From Pseudarthrobacter sp. NamE5 (lineage in GTDB: Bacteria; Actinomycetota; Actinomycetes; Actinomycetales; Micrococcaceae), in NCBI RefSeq assembly GCF_005796225.1, contig NZ_VAHO01000008.1, forward strand, positions 101,449 through 165,448: a stretch of 64,000 nucleotides of DNA, given 5' to 3'. Position 1 is the first letter of the stretch, and every line of letters starts with the position of its first letter. Below the pieces are notes generated by a model. It ran no database searches. It was given only the letters and a program-made list of their open reading frames with translations, and had not been told where the DNA came from. Below, piece after piece: positions 1-8,197 of this stretch. A program made the position numbers and the translations under genes.

Positions 1-73
1 CGGCGAGGACCTTGCGCTCCTCCCGCCGGGAACTGGGACCGGCGAGGGTGTCCACCTTGGAAGGTGTGGTCAT
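1..73 (-). CDS. N-terminal end of an unidentified protein (cut by window edge)
   Basis: Only the first 24 codons are inside the window, reading MTTPSKVDTLAGPSSRREER and on toward the left edge. The ATG at 71-73 follows a GGAG ribosome-binding site about six bases upstream. The hydrophilic, arginine-rich start resembles the cytoplasmic tail of secondary transporters (for example MHS-type MFS proteins), but this is a guess. The gene is divergent from the IclR-family gene at 374, so it may be that regulator's target. Confidence 0.6.
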   Translation of the reverse strand, partial: MTTPSKVDTLAGPSSRREERKVLA

Positions 74-120
74 TGAAACTCCATTGTTCAAGGCAGCAGC
101 GCTGCCGGGTCGCCTCAGAA

Positions 121-142
121 TTACCGACAGAACGGTCAGTTA
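121..142. promoter_or_regulatory. TetR-like operator palindrome
   Basis: The 22-bp site fits the symmetric pattern TnACnGACnG-nn-CnGTCnGTnA, with 14 of 22 positions matching their own reverse complement. This spacing of GAC/GTC half-sites is common for TetR-family operators. It lies about 48 bp upstream of the truncated minus-strand gene. No TetR gene is visible in the window, so the regulator would be encoded elsewhere or beyond the left edge. Confidence 0.35.
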
Positions 143-271
143 GTAAGCAGGGTACTACGAAAATGTGAGACACAACACGGTCCGGTGGAACTTTTATCTT
201 CACCAAACGCCTCTGCCGCCGCTGGCGTTGGTGGCCGCACGCTAAGAACGGATGGACCGTCGCGCGGAGCA

Positions 272-305
272 GTTCTATATTGGAACCGTTGTTTCAATAT
301 AGAAC
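272..305. promoter_or_regulatory. Probable IclR-type operator
   Basis: The arms GTTCTATATTGGAAC (272-286) and GTTTCAATATAGAAC (291-305) are inverted repeats of 15 bp with one mismatch, around a 4-bp spacer. The core TGGAAC-N4-GTTTCA resembles the quasi-palindromic TTCC/GGAA-type sites bound by IclR-family dimers. It sits between the truncated minus-strand gene and the IclR-family gene, 68 bp upstream of the latter's preferred start. It could therefore serve autoregulation and control of the divergent gene. Confidence 0.6.
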
Positions 306-373
306 ATGTCCGGACTGAGAGACCATGACAAGAGGGGGCGGCACCTTCAGTAGCTGCACCTAGGATGGACACC

Positions 374-1108
374 ATGAATTCCACCGCCGCAGCCCCGGCC
401 GGAGCAGCGCCGGCGCAGGCTTCCCCCTCCCAGACCCTCTCCCGTGGAATCCGTGTCCTGGAGATCCTGGCAGCCGCGCCGGGGCCGCTGACCATAGCGG
501 AACTGGCAGAAGCAATGGGCGTGCACAGGTCGGTGGCATACCGCATCCTCCGGACGCTTGAGGACCACTCGCTGCTGGTAAGGGACGATGCCGGTCGCTT
601 CCAGCCCGGTCCCGGGCTCGCGGTGCTGGCACGCGGCGTTTCGCGCAGCCTGCAGGCGGCGGCCCTCCCGGAACTGACGCATCTCGCCAACAGTCTGGAC
701 ATGACGGCCTTCGTGGCCGTGTGGGACCATCATGACTGCATCACCCTGCTCACCGTCGAGCCAAGGCATTCGGGAGCCACCGTTGCCCAGCATCCCGGCA
801 CCCGCCACCCCATCAACGCCGGCGCACCCGGCATTGCCATCCAGTCGTCGCTCACTGAAGCCGAATGGGAAAAGCTGGCCACCGGCATCCCCTACCGTCC
901 CGAGGCTGCAGAGGCCCGCCGAACCGGATACTCCGCCAGCCACGACGAGGTCATCCCCGGCGTTTCCTCCCTGGCCGCCCCCATCCGGGTTCCCGGCGCC
1001 CGGCCGGCCGCCCTCGCCGTCGTCTACATACGCTCGTCCCATCAACCCGTTGCAGTGGGTGCCGCCCTCGTCGAGAGCGCCCGCAGGATCGAGAAGCAAC
1101 TGGCGTAG
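374..1108 (+). CDS. IclR-family transcriptional regulator
   Basis: A DNA-binding regulator of 244 residues. The N-terminal winged helix-turn-helix lies at about residues 20-80 (SRGIRVLEILAAAPGPLT, then MGVHRSVAYRILRTLE), followed by an IclR-type effector-binding domain containing AGAPGIAIQSSL. An in-frame ATG exists at 365, but AGGA at 362-365 is correctly spaced for ATG 374, so I prefer the latter. A perfect operator-like palindrome lies upstream and the neighbouring gene is divergent, a common arrangement for IclR proteins controlling uptake or catabolism of small organic acids. The ligand cannot be read from the sequence. Confidence 0.92.
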   Translation: MNSTAAAPAGAAPAQASPSQTLSRGIRVLEILAAAPGPLTIAELAEAMGVHRSVAYRILRTLEDHSLLVRDDAGRFQPGPGLAVLARGVSRSLQAAALPELTHLANSLDMTAFVAVWDHHDCITLLTVEPRHSGATVAQHPGTRHPINAGAPGIAIQSSLTEAEWEKLATGIPYRPEAAEARRTGYSASHDEVIPGVSSLAAPIRVPGARPAALAVVYIRSSHQPVAVGAALVESARRIEKQLA

Positions 1109-1122
1109 GAACCCCCGTGCCA

Positions 1123-1145
1123 GGGGTGCTCCCGCGGAGCACCCC
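1123..1145. terminator. Hairpin between convergent genes
   Basis: A perfect 10-bp stem, GGGGTGCTCC (1123-1132) with GGAGCACCCC (1136-1145), encloses a CGC loop. It lies between the stop codons of the iclR-type gene and the converging MFS gene. No T-run follows on either strand, so it is either a weak intrinsic terminator or a 3'-end stabiliser. Confidence 0.5.
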
Positions 1146-1152
1146 GGTTACC

Positions 1153-2583
1153 TCACGCCTTCAGGGCCCAGGCGCGGCTGCGGTGAAGCACGGCGGCGGC
1201 TCCCGCGCCCAGGAGCGCCAATGCCGCTGCCGCGCAGGCAGGGACGAGGAAGGCGGCAGTGTAGCCGGATGCCTCGGCAAAATGGCCGCCCAGGGATGAA
1301 CCCAGTGCAGTGCCGGCCACGATGCCGCTGGCCAGTGCGGTCATCACCGTGCCGAGCCGTCCAGCCGGAGCCAACGTGCCCCCTACCGCAAACACCGTCA
1401 CCATGACCGGCCCCACCGGGAGCCCCAGGACCAGCAGCGCCGCCACCATTGCAGGCATCGATGACGGCAGGAGCAGCAGCAGGGCCAGCGCCGCCATCAG
1501 CGCGGCACAGAGCATCCATCGCCACGAAAGGCTGAAGCGACGGGGCCAATAGGCAACCGAGAGTGCTGCCACCGCTGAACTGAGCCCCATCGCTGCATAC
1601 AGCAGGCCCGCCGCCTCCGAGCCGGCAAAGCCCGCTGAAAACGAACTCAGCGCAGCCTGCGTCGAGCCGAAGAAGGTTCCCATGCAGACCATGGCCAGCA
1701 CCGGCAGCGCCACGGCCGGCGGAAGTCCGCGGGCCCTCTTTGTGCTGATTGCGTTTGTACTGGTTGCCGGGGCGCCGGGTCCGGAGCGGTGCAGGTGATT
1801 TCCGCGCGTCGTTTCATCGCCACCGTGTTCCCGGGGGCGGTGGGTCTGGACTGCGCGGTGGGTCCGGTGCACAGCGAACGCGGGAACCAGCGTTATGGTG
1901 AGCGCCACCGCCACGGCAAGCGGCAGCCAGGGAGCCACCAAACTGGCGAGGATCCCCACCAGCGCAGGCCCCAGCACAAAGGTCACTTCGTCGGCGGTGC
2001 TTTCATAGGAAAGGGCGGTGTCCAGGTCCCGCGACCTCTCGGCAGCAGTCCCGCCGGAGGTGAGGGCCATCCAACGGACCCGGGCCAGTGGTCCGACCTG
2101 CGGGCAGCTGGCCCCGGACGCAAAGGCGGCGGCGAGCAGGGCCACTGTGGATCCTCCGGCCCCTCCCGTTACCAGGGCGGCCAGGATGAGAGCCACGACG
2201 GCGATGCTGTTGAGAAGGGCGGCAGCCAAGAGCACGGGGCGTTGCCCCCGGCGGTCGGCAACGGCTCCAAGGACAGGGGCACCAAGGGCTGAACCAATGC
2301 CCACCGCCCCCGCTGCCGTTCCGCCCAGCGCATATGAGCCGCTCACAGACGTGACCAGGGTGAGCGTCCCTACCGTCAGCATGGCCAGTGGAAGCCGGGC
2401 AATCAAACCCAGGGGGATGAAGCTGCGGCCCGCCAGATGAGGCAACCGGGCAAATCTGCCGCGGGAGGCCGGGTTCTTGCGGGAGAAGGGCCCGCCAGCG
2501 GCGGAATCCGCGGTCTTCCCCTGTGCAGAAGGAGTGCCGGCGGGGAGGGCTTCGGTGCCGGCAGGTGAAGTGTGTGAAGTCAT
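1153..2583 (-). CDS. Major facilitator superfamily transporter
   Basis: An integral membrane protein of 476 residues with the hydrophobic segment pattern of a 12-helix MFS carrier. An MFS-like loop motif after the second helix reads GAVADRRGQRP. A hydrophilic tail of roughly 60 residues precedes the first helix. The open frame extends further upstream, but that stretch is Arg/Cys-rich and unlike protein, so I start at ATG 2581-2583 (MTSHTSPAG). The central loop (about residues 245-290) is long and polar. The substrate is unknown. The gene converges with iclR, and sbcC ends 175 bp upstream. Confidence 0.85.
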   Translation of the reverse strand: MTSHTSPAGTEALPAGTPSAQGKTADSAAGGPFSRKNPASRGRFARLPHLAGRSFIPLGLIARLPLAMLTVGTLTLVTSVSGSYALGGTAAGAVGIGSALGAPVLGAVADRRGQRPVLLAAALLNSIAVVALILAALVTGGAGGSTVALLAAAFASGASCPQVGPLARVRWMALTSGGTAAERSRDLDTALSYESTADEVTFVLGPALVGILASLVAPWLPLAVAVALTITLVPAFAVHRTHRAVQTHRPREHGGDETTRGNHLHRSGPGAPATSTNAISTKRARGLPPAVALPVLAMVCMGTFFGSTQAALSSFSAGFAGSEAAGLLYAAMGLSSAVAALSVAYWPRRFSLSWRWMLCAALMAALALLLLLPSSMPAMVAALLVLGLPVGPVMVTVFAVGGTLAPAGRLGTVMTALASGIVAGTALGSSLGGHFAEASGYTAAFLVPACAAAALALLGAGAAAVLHRSRAWALKA

Positions 2584-2660
2584 TCCGGGCTCGCAAAGAT
2601 CATGCGCATCGTCCCTCCTCCCGATGCGCGCAACCCGGTAACTGTCACAGTATATCCGGC

Positions 2661-2745
2661 CCGCCGGTGGTGCATTGCCGTGCTGCCGCCGGTGCTTTCC
2701 CTGCCGCCGGTGCATTTCCGGGCTGCCGGCGGGGGCCTTCCGTAA
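2661..2745. repeat. Short imperfect direct repeats, CCGCCGGTG units
   Basis: Between the MFS gene and sbcC the motif CCGCCGGTG recurs three times, and two copies are followed by GCATT(g/t)CCG(t/g)GCTG. The array is GC-rich, about 85 bp long, and holds no convincing reading frame. It could be slipped-strand expansion; I see no function. Confidence 0.4.
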
Positions 2746-2758
2746 TCCCGGCGTCGAA

Positions 2759-5700
2759 CTACTCTGGCGCCTCCAGGGAGTCCGAAATCCGCAGGGTTGA
2801 CCCGTTACGGCCTTTGAGGACCTGGAGCTGGGCTCCGATCCGCTGCTTCATCTCCGCAACATGGCTTACCAGCCCGACAACCCGGCCGCCATCCCTCAGT
2901 CCTTCGAGGGCGTCCATGACCTGTTCGAGGGACTGCTCATCCAGGCTCCCGAACCCCTCGTCGACGAACAGTGTCTCGATCTCCACTCCGCCGGCTTCCT
3001 GCTGAACCACATCGGCCAGGCCCAGCGCCAGGGACAGCGAGGCCATGAATGACTCTCCTCCGGAAAGGGTGGAGGTATCGCGGCGGTGCCCCGTCCACTG
3101 GTCCACCACCTCCAGGCCGAGCCCGGATTTTGCGCCGCGTGCTGCCTTGGCGTCAGTGTGCTGCAACAGGTACCTTCCATCGCTCATGGCAACCAGGCGC
3201 TCTGAGGCTGCGAGGGCAACCTGCTCCAGGCGGGCGGCAAGGACATAGCTGTTCAGGCTCATCCGGTAGGTGTTCTCGCCGCGGCCGGCGGCGGCGTCGG
3301 CCAGCCCGGCCAGCATCTGCGCCCGCTCCGCAGGCTGCCGTGCCGCCCCTGCCAGTTCTTCGTATTCTGCCCTGAGACCTTGCAGCGACGCCAGGCACCG
3401 GGCCGCCAGGCCCGCAGCCAGGTCCGCGTCCCGTGCCTCCTGCAGGGCAGCGGCGGCAGCGTCTCGGAGGGCGGCAAGCCGCTCGCCGTCCACGTCATAA
3501 CCGGCGTCCTTTTCCTCCACCGCCAGCACGATGTCCTCGGACATGAACAGTTCCGCTACGCGGGCTGCCTCGTCCTGCGCCGCCCGCACTTCTGCCTCCA
3601 GTGCCGCTGCCTCGGGCGCGGCCAGCAACTGTTCGCGGGCCTCATCCGCTGTTGCAAAGCCGGCCGCCGGCAGCGCGAGCTCCAGCTGCTGCCTCGCCTC
3701 TCCGGCGTGTGCCTCAGCCGTTTCAAGCTGGGCCTGCGCTTCCACCGCCTTGTCCAGCACCGCCACGGCATTCTCCAGCGCCCGCAGCCGTTGGGAAAGC
3801 CCCCGGTGCCCTCCCCGCAGCCCCGCCAGCGACTGGTCAAGGGCGGAGTACTGTTCGGTCAGGTCGGTCAGCAGTGCAACTGTACGCGCCAGTTCCGACT
3901 CTGCGCCGGACCGGGTTTCCTCTGCCGCCGCTACAGCAGCCTCCAGTTCATCCAGTTGCAGGCGCACCGATTCCAGTTCTGCCACTGCCTCTTCTGCATC
4001 GGCGGCGGCCAGACGGGCATTTTCAGCTGCACGGAGGGCGTCGTCCGCGGCAGTGTCACCGCCCTGCCCGGCCAGCACTGCCACCCGCTGGTTGGCTTCC
4101 GCCAGCTGTTCGGCCACGCGGCTGAAGGCTGCCTCCGCCGCTTCATACTCAAGCCGGGCGTCTTCCTCTTCCTGGGCCAGCCCCGGACCGGCGGAACCTC
4201 CCGAGGCGGGACCGGGATGGTCCGGGCTGCCGCAAACCGGGCATTGTTCCCCTGCCACCAGCTTGGCCGCCAGCTCAGCTGCGGCGTTGGCCAGCCGCAG
4301 TTCCCTTAGGTCCAGCCAGCGGCGTTTCGCCTCCAGCTGCTTCTCCCGCAATTCGTCCCAATGGACCTTCACTGCCTCCTGGGCAGCCAGCGCCGACCCG
4401 TAGCGCTGGACAACATCCAGCAGCTCTTCCGCCGCAGCGGCTTCCTTTCGGCGCAGGGCCGCAGCCCCCGCGCGCTGCTCGAGTTTTTGCAGCCCGACCT
4501 GAAGGCGGGACCGCTCCTCCTGGAGCTTTTCCCGGCGCAGGCCGCTGTCAGCAACGGAAAGGGCCAGGTCTTCCTGCTTCTTTAGCAGCCCGCTGTGCCG
4601 CTTCCCCAGTGCCTGCAGCCGGTCCTCGTCCGGAAGTCTGGCCTCCACTACCGCGAGGAGGGAACGGAGCCGCCCCAGTTCAGCCGCGGCCCCGACTGCC
4701 GGCCCAGCCGCCTCCGGAGCACGTGCTCCTTGCGGCTCGAGGTCGAGTTGTGCCAGCTCCGTGCTTTCCCCCGCAGCCAGGGTAAGCAGGGTGAATGCAG
4801 ATTCGGCAGCACTGGCTGCATTCCGGACCCTGGCCGCGCTGGCATCAAAGTTTTGCAGCTGCCCGTCCAGGACTGCAGCCTTTCGGTGCCGGGCAAGCCG
4901 GAGGAGCTGCTCGTCCAGGATCGGCGCCTGCTGCTCGGCGGCGGTTTGCCTCGCCGTCGCGGCATCAAGCCTGCGGCGCCTCTCCTCGCGCGCCGCTTCC
5001 TCATCCACGGACTCCCGGCACTGCCGGCTTGCGGTTTCGGCCAGTTCTGCAGCTCCAGCGAGCTCCCGCTGGCGGTCACGCACGGCATCCTCAAGCCAGC
5101 TCAGCCTTGCGGCGATATTTTCCGGCGGAGGGCCGCCGGTTCCGTTCAGGGTCAGGCGGGCGGCTTCTGCCTCCGCCCGCGCCGCCACCAGTTCAAGCCG
5201 GCCGGCAACAAGGGCAACTTCTTCCCTGGCTGCCTGCGACTGGCGGGACAGGTCCTGTTCCACTGCTTCGAACCGCTCAGTGCCGAAGAGTTTCTGCAAC
5301 AGTTCCAGCCGTTCGGTGGCCTTGGAACGCAGGAAGGCAGCAAAGTCCCCCTGGGGCAGCAGGACCACACGGGTGAACTGCTCGCGGTCCATGCCCAGCA
5401 GCGCCAGTATTTCAGCGCCGGCTTCGTCGTTGCGGGCCGACTTTTCCGTCCAGATACCACCCACCCGTTCACGCAGCAGGGTCTTGGCCTGCTGCGTGGT
5501 GAAGCCGTTCTTTCCCCGGGCGCTGGGCTTGTCCCAGGCCGGCGACCGTGTCACTTCCAGCCGGCGGCCCTGCGCCGAGAATTCACAGGTGACGGCGGGT
5601 TCCTGTGTTGGCTCGGCATGGTCGCTGCGGAGCCGCTTTCCGTCCTGCCGGGCTCCCGGGACCGAACCGTAAAGGGCGAAGCAGATGGCGTCCAAAACGC

Positions 5701-5827
5701 TGGTTTTTCCCGCTCCGGTGGGACCGTTGAGGAGGAAGAGGCCGTGGGCTCCAAGCCTGTCGAAGTCGATCTCCTCGGTGCCGGCAAAGGGACCGAAACC
5801 GGAAATGCTGAGGCGGTGGATCCTCAT
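2759..5827 (-). CDS. sbcC: Exonuclease SbcC, SMC-like ATPase subunit
   Basis: The large subunit of the SbcCD (Mre11-Rad50-like) nuclease, which opens hairpins and processes DNA ends. The 1022-residue protein has the expected layout: N-terminal Walker A GPTGAGKTS at residues 35-43, long Ala/Glu/Arg coiled coils, a zinc-hook CPVCGS near residue 530, then the ABC signature LSGGESFMASLSLALGLA near residue 920 and Walker B LFVDEGFGSLDEQ. Its start codon overlaps the sbcD stop by 4 bp (ATGA), so the two genes are translationally coupled. All key motifs are intact. Confidence 0.96.
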   Translation of the reverse strand: MRIHRLSISGFGPFAGTEEIDFDRLGAHGLFLLNGPTGAGKTSVLDAICFALYGSVPGARQDGKRLRSDHAEPTQEPAVTCEFSAQGRRLEVTRSPAWDKPSARGKNGFTTQQAKTLLRERVGGIWTEKSARNDEAGAEILALLGMDREQFTRVVLLPQGDFAAFLRSKATERLELLQKLFGTERFEAVEQDLSRQSQAAREEVALVAGRLELVAARAEAEAARLTLNGTGGPPPENIAARLSWLEDAVRDRQRELAGAAELAETASRQCRESVDEEAAREERRRRLDAATARQTAAEQQAPILDEQLLRLARHRKAAVLDGQLQNFDASAARVRNAASAAESAFTLLTLAAGESTELAQLDLEPQGARAPEAAGPAVGAAAELGRLRSLLAVVEARLPDEDRLQALGKRHSGLLKKQEDLALSVADSGLRREKLQEERSRLQVGLQKLEQRAGAAALRRKEAAAAEELLDVVQRYGSALAAQEAVKVHWDELREKQLEAKRRWLDLRELRLANAAAELAAKLVAGEQCPVCGSPDHPGPASGGSAGPGLAQEEEDARLEYEAAEAAFSRVAEQLAEANQRVAVLAGQGGDTAADDALRAAENARLAAADAEEAVAELESVRLQLDELEAAVAAAEETRSGAESELARTVALLTDLTEQYSALDQSLAGLRGGHRGLSQRLRALENAVAVLDKAVEAQAQLETAEAHAGEARQQLELALPAAGFATADEAREQLLAAPEAAALEAEVRAAQDEAARVAELFMSEDIVLAVEEKDAGYDVDGERLAALRDAAAAALQEARDADLAAGLAARCLASLQGLRAEYEELAGAARQPAERAQMLAGLADAAAGRGENTYRMSLNSYVLAARLEQVALAASERLVAMSDGRYLLQHTDAKAARGAKSGLGLEVVDQWTGHRRDTSTLSGGESFMASLSLALGLADVVQQEAGGVEIETLFVDEGFGSLDEQSLEQVMDALEGLRDGGRVVGLVSHVAEMKQRIGAQLQVLKGRNGSTLRISDSLEAPE

Positions 5828-7008
5828 CGTGATGCCTCCCGGACGCGCACATTCTCGAGCGCCGATGCCAGCGCTGCCTTCTCGTTATCATCGGGCACCC
5901 TGCCGCGCACGTGCTCCAGGAAGCCGCAGCACACCGAGAGGTCGTCCGGCGCGTCAGCAAGCCTGCTGCTGTAACTCCTGATTGCAGCAGGTGCTCTGCC
6001 CTCCGGGTCAAACCCAAGGACCAGTGTGTCCGGAAACCTGGAACGCAGGCGCTCCATGGCCCTGGCCGGCCGCTGCGCATCAGTCAAAGTGATCTGGCAG
6101 TAGGCGGTTTCGGCCCACTGGTGTTCAGGCGCTTCCAAAAGCTCCGCGAGCGTACCCCGCAGCACCGCCAGTGCCCGCGGCGCCTCCCACAGGATTTCCG
6201 CCACCGAACTGACGCCGTCCGTGCCGATGTCCACCAGCCAGCCGCCTTTCCTGTGGGTGGCCTCGGAAAAGGAATAGGCCAGGGGCGAGCCCGAGTACCT
6301 CACCTGCGGCGAGAGTGCCTGGCGTCCGTGCAGGTGTCCCAGCGCTGTGTAGCTGAAACCGTCAAAGAGATCCAGCGGGACTGCGCCCACGCCGCCGATG
6401 CTGAGGTCGCGTTCGCTGTCCGAGCTGATCCCTCCGCTCGCAAATGTATGCGCCAGGACAACCGGATGGACAGTGGAGGAAGCTGACCGGCGTTCGATAT
6501 CCTCGCGGATCAAGGCAGTGGCTGCACGGGTGACCTCGAAGTGGCTGGCAGTTTCCACCCCCAGTTGTTCGGCGACCAGCCGCGGCTCAAGCCAGGGTAT
6601 GCCGTAGATGGCCACCACAGCTGCGGCCTGATCCCCGGCCCCAGGGTCCTCCAGCGGCAGCAGCAGCGGCTCGGCGAGGTCCGCCGGCCTGGTCCGGAGA
6701 TGGACTCCCCCGCGCTCCAGGAGCCGGGAGGCGAAACCAAGACGGATGGCCGAATCGTGGTTCCCGCTGGTGAGCACCACTTTGGCTCCTGCCGAAGTCA
6801 GCCGGACCAGGGCCTCGTCCAGCAGGTTCACCACGTCCACGCCGGGAAGGGCGCGATCGTAGACGTCGCCTGCTACCAGGACGACGTCAACGCTGTGCCG
6901 GCTGACGGCTCCGACCAGCTGGTCGACAAAGTGGCGCTGTGCATCCAGCATGCCAACGCCGTGGAAGGACCGCCCCAAGTGCCAGTCGGATGTGTGAAGT
7001 AACCGCAT
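5824..7008 (-). CDS. sbcD: Exonuclease SbcD, Mre11-like nuclease subunit
   Basis: The metallophosphoesterase subunit of SbcCD, 394 residues. Manganese-binding motifs appear in order: SDWHLG at the N-terminus, GDVYDR, GNHDS, then HTFASGG and GHLHG. A capping region follows. The start MRLLHTSDWH places the first metal motif right at the N-terminus, as in the family. The gene is first in the sbcD-sbcC operon and overlaps sbcC by 4 bp. Confidence 0.96.
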   Translation of the reverse strand: MRLLHTSDWHLGRSFHGVGMLDAQRHFVDQLVGAVSRHSVDVVLVAGDVYDRALPGVDVVNLLDEALVRLTSAGAKVVLTSGNHDSAIRLGFASRLLERGGVHLRTRPADLAEPLLLPLEDPGAGDQAAAVVAIYGIPWLEPRLVAEQLGVETASHFEVTRAATALIREDIERRSASSTVHPVVLAHTFASGGISSDSERDLSIGGVGAVPLDLFDGFSYTALGHLHGRQALSPQVRYSGSPLAYSFSEATHRKGGWLVDIGTDGVSSVAEILWEAPRALAVLRGTLAELLEAPEHQWAETAYCQITLTDAQRPARAMERLRSRFPDTLVLGFDPEGRAPAAIRSYSSRLADAPDDLSVCCGFLEHVRGRVPDDNEKAALASALENVRVREASR

Positions 7009-7065
7009 GTCCCTAAGCTATCGGCCGGCACGGACAACCGGCGCAACGTCAAACATCACCAAGGC

Positions 7066-8037
7066 TCAGCCCCGCTTGCCTTCAAAGAACTCCTGGGCTT
7101 CACTGCCGGGCCGCCCGGAGCCGTCCCCGCCCTGGTGCACGTGCCCGGGGGCGCCCGCAGCTTCCGGCGAGGCATCGGTCCCGCCCGATCGGTTTGGTTC
7201 CAGTGCTGCAGCAGGGCGCGTGTTCCCGGGAACGTCGTCAGTACCGGGTCCGAAGCTTCTGAACACCAGCCCCGCAAGAGCGGCGCCCACCAACGGAGCG
7301 GCGAGGAAAACCCACAGCTGTTCAAGGGCCCAGCCGGAACTGAAGACAGCGGAAGAAACAGCGCGGGCAGGATTGTACGGCAGATTGCCTACGGACTGTC
7401 CCAGCTGCAGCAGGACTGCAAAGGACAGGCCGACGGCGACGGGCGCCGCGGCCCCATGGCTGACGGAGGCGCCGCTACCCGGGACGCCCTCCCTGCTGCG
7501 GGCGCCGGCCCTGCCGGACGTGCCCAGGAAGACCGCGACGATAATGGCGGCACCGAGCATTTCAAGAAGCAGCGCCGCCGCCAGCGGAGCCTGGATGATG
7601 GAATGCTCGCCAAAACCGGCGGTGACCGTGTCGAAAGCCGTCCGGCTGTCAGCGATGCCCGGAAGGGTCCGCAGGACGCCGAACAGTGCCAGGGCACCGG
7701 CAAGTCCCCCGCCCAGCTGTGCTGCTGCGTAGGCCGCAGCAGCGCCTGCCTGGATGCGGCCGGCCAGCAGGTGTCCCACAGTGATGGCCGGATTGAAGTG
7801 CCCGCCCGAGACGTGGGAAAAAGCGAGCATGCCGGCGGTAACGGCCAGGCCGGCAGCAAGGGCAGCAGGCAGGGGGCTGGAGTCCGGGATGGTGAACAGC
7901 GGAACGCCGAGACCGGCCACCACAATGAACAGGCTGCCGAATGCCTCGGCCGCCAGCCTTGGCAGGAGCCCGGGACGTGAATCTGCTGGGGTTCCCGGTT
8001 GCAGTGCGTCGCTATGGTCGATGGCGGGGGTGCTCAT
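7066..8037 (-). CDS. MIP-family aquaporin / glycerol-facilitator-like channel
   Basis: An inner-membrane channel of 323 residues. Both half-helix motifs are present: HFNPAITVG near residue 81 and YNPARAVS near residue 222. Six hydrophobic segments surround them. The residue after the second NPA is Arg, as in water channels and glycerol facilitators. The C-terminal ~60 residues (from about 265) form a polar Gly/Pro/Ser-rich tail absent from typical aquaporins. Water versus small-solute selectivity cannot be decided here. The gene is divergent from the ADP-ribosylglycohydrolase-like gene across 160 bp. Confidence 0.88.
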   Translation of the reverse strand: MSTPAIDHSDALQPGTPADSRPGLLPRLAAEAFGSLFIVVAGLGVPLFTIPDSSPLPAALAAGLAVTAGMLAFSHVSGGHFNPAITVGHLLAGRIQAGAAAAYAAAQLGGGLAGALALFGVLRTLPGIADSRTAFDTVTAGFGEHSIIQAPLAAALLLEMLGAAIIVAVFLGTSGRAGARSREGVPGSGASVSHGAAAPVAVGLSFAVLLQLGQSVGNLPYNPARAVSSAVFSSGWALEQLWVFLAAPLVGAALAGLVFRSFGPGTDDVPGNTRPAAALEPNRSGGTDASPEAAGAPGHVHQGGDGSGRPGSEAQEFFEGKRG

Positions 8038-8197
8038 GGTAGGACCCTTAAGTAGTCAAAAGGTGTTGGTGCTGCCGCCGGGCAACCCCACCATTATTCC
8101 AGCCGCAACTGAACGTTTGCTGAGGCAGCGCACTTGCGGGCAGGCGATGCCCGGCAGGCGTGCGGGCGGGGTTTTGCAGCCGCGGTAAATTTACAGG

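Noticed and set aside
3380..5974. Plus-strand open frames of up to 459 codons
   Set aside because: They lie within sbcC, whose motifs and coupling to sbcD are clear. They are Cys/Pro/Arg-rich and have no recognisable domains.
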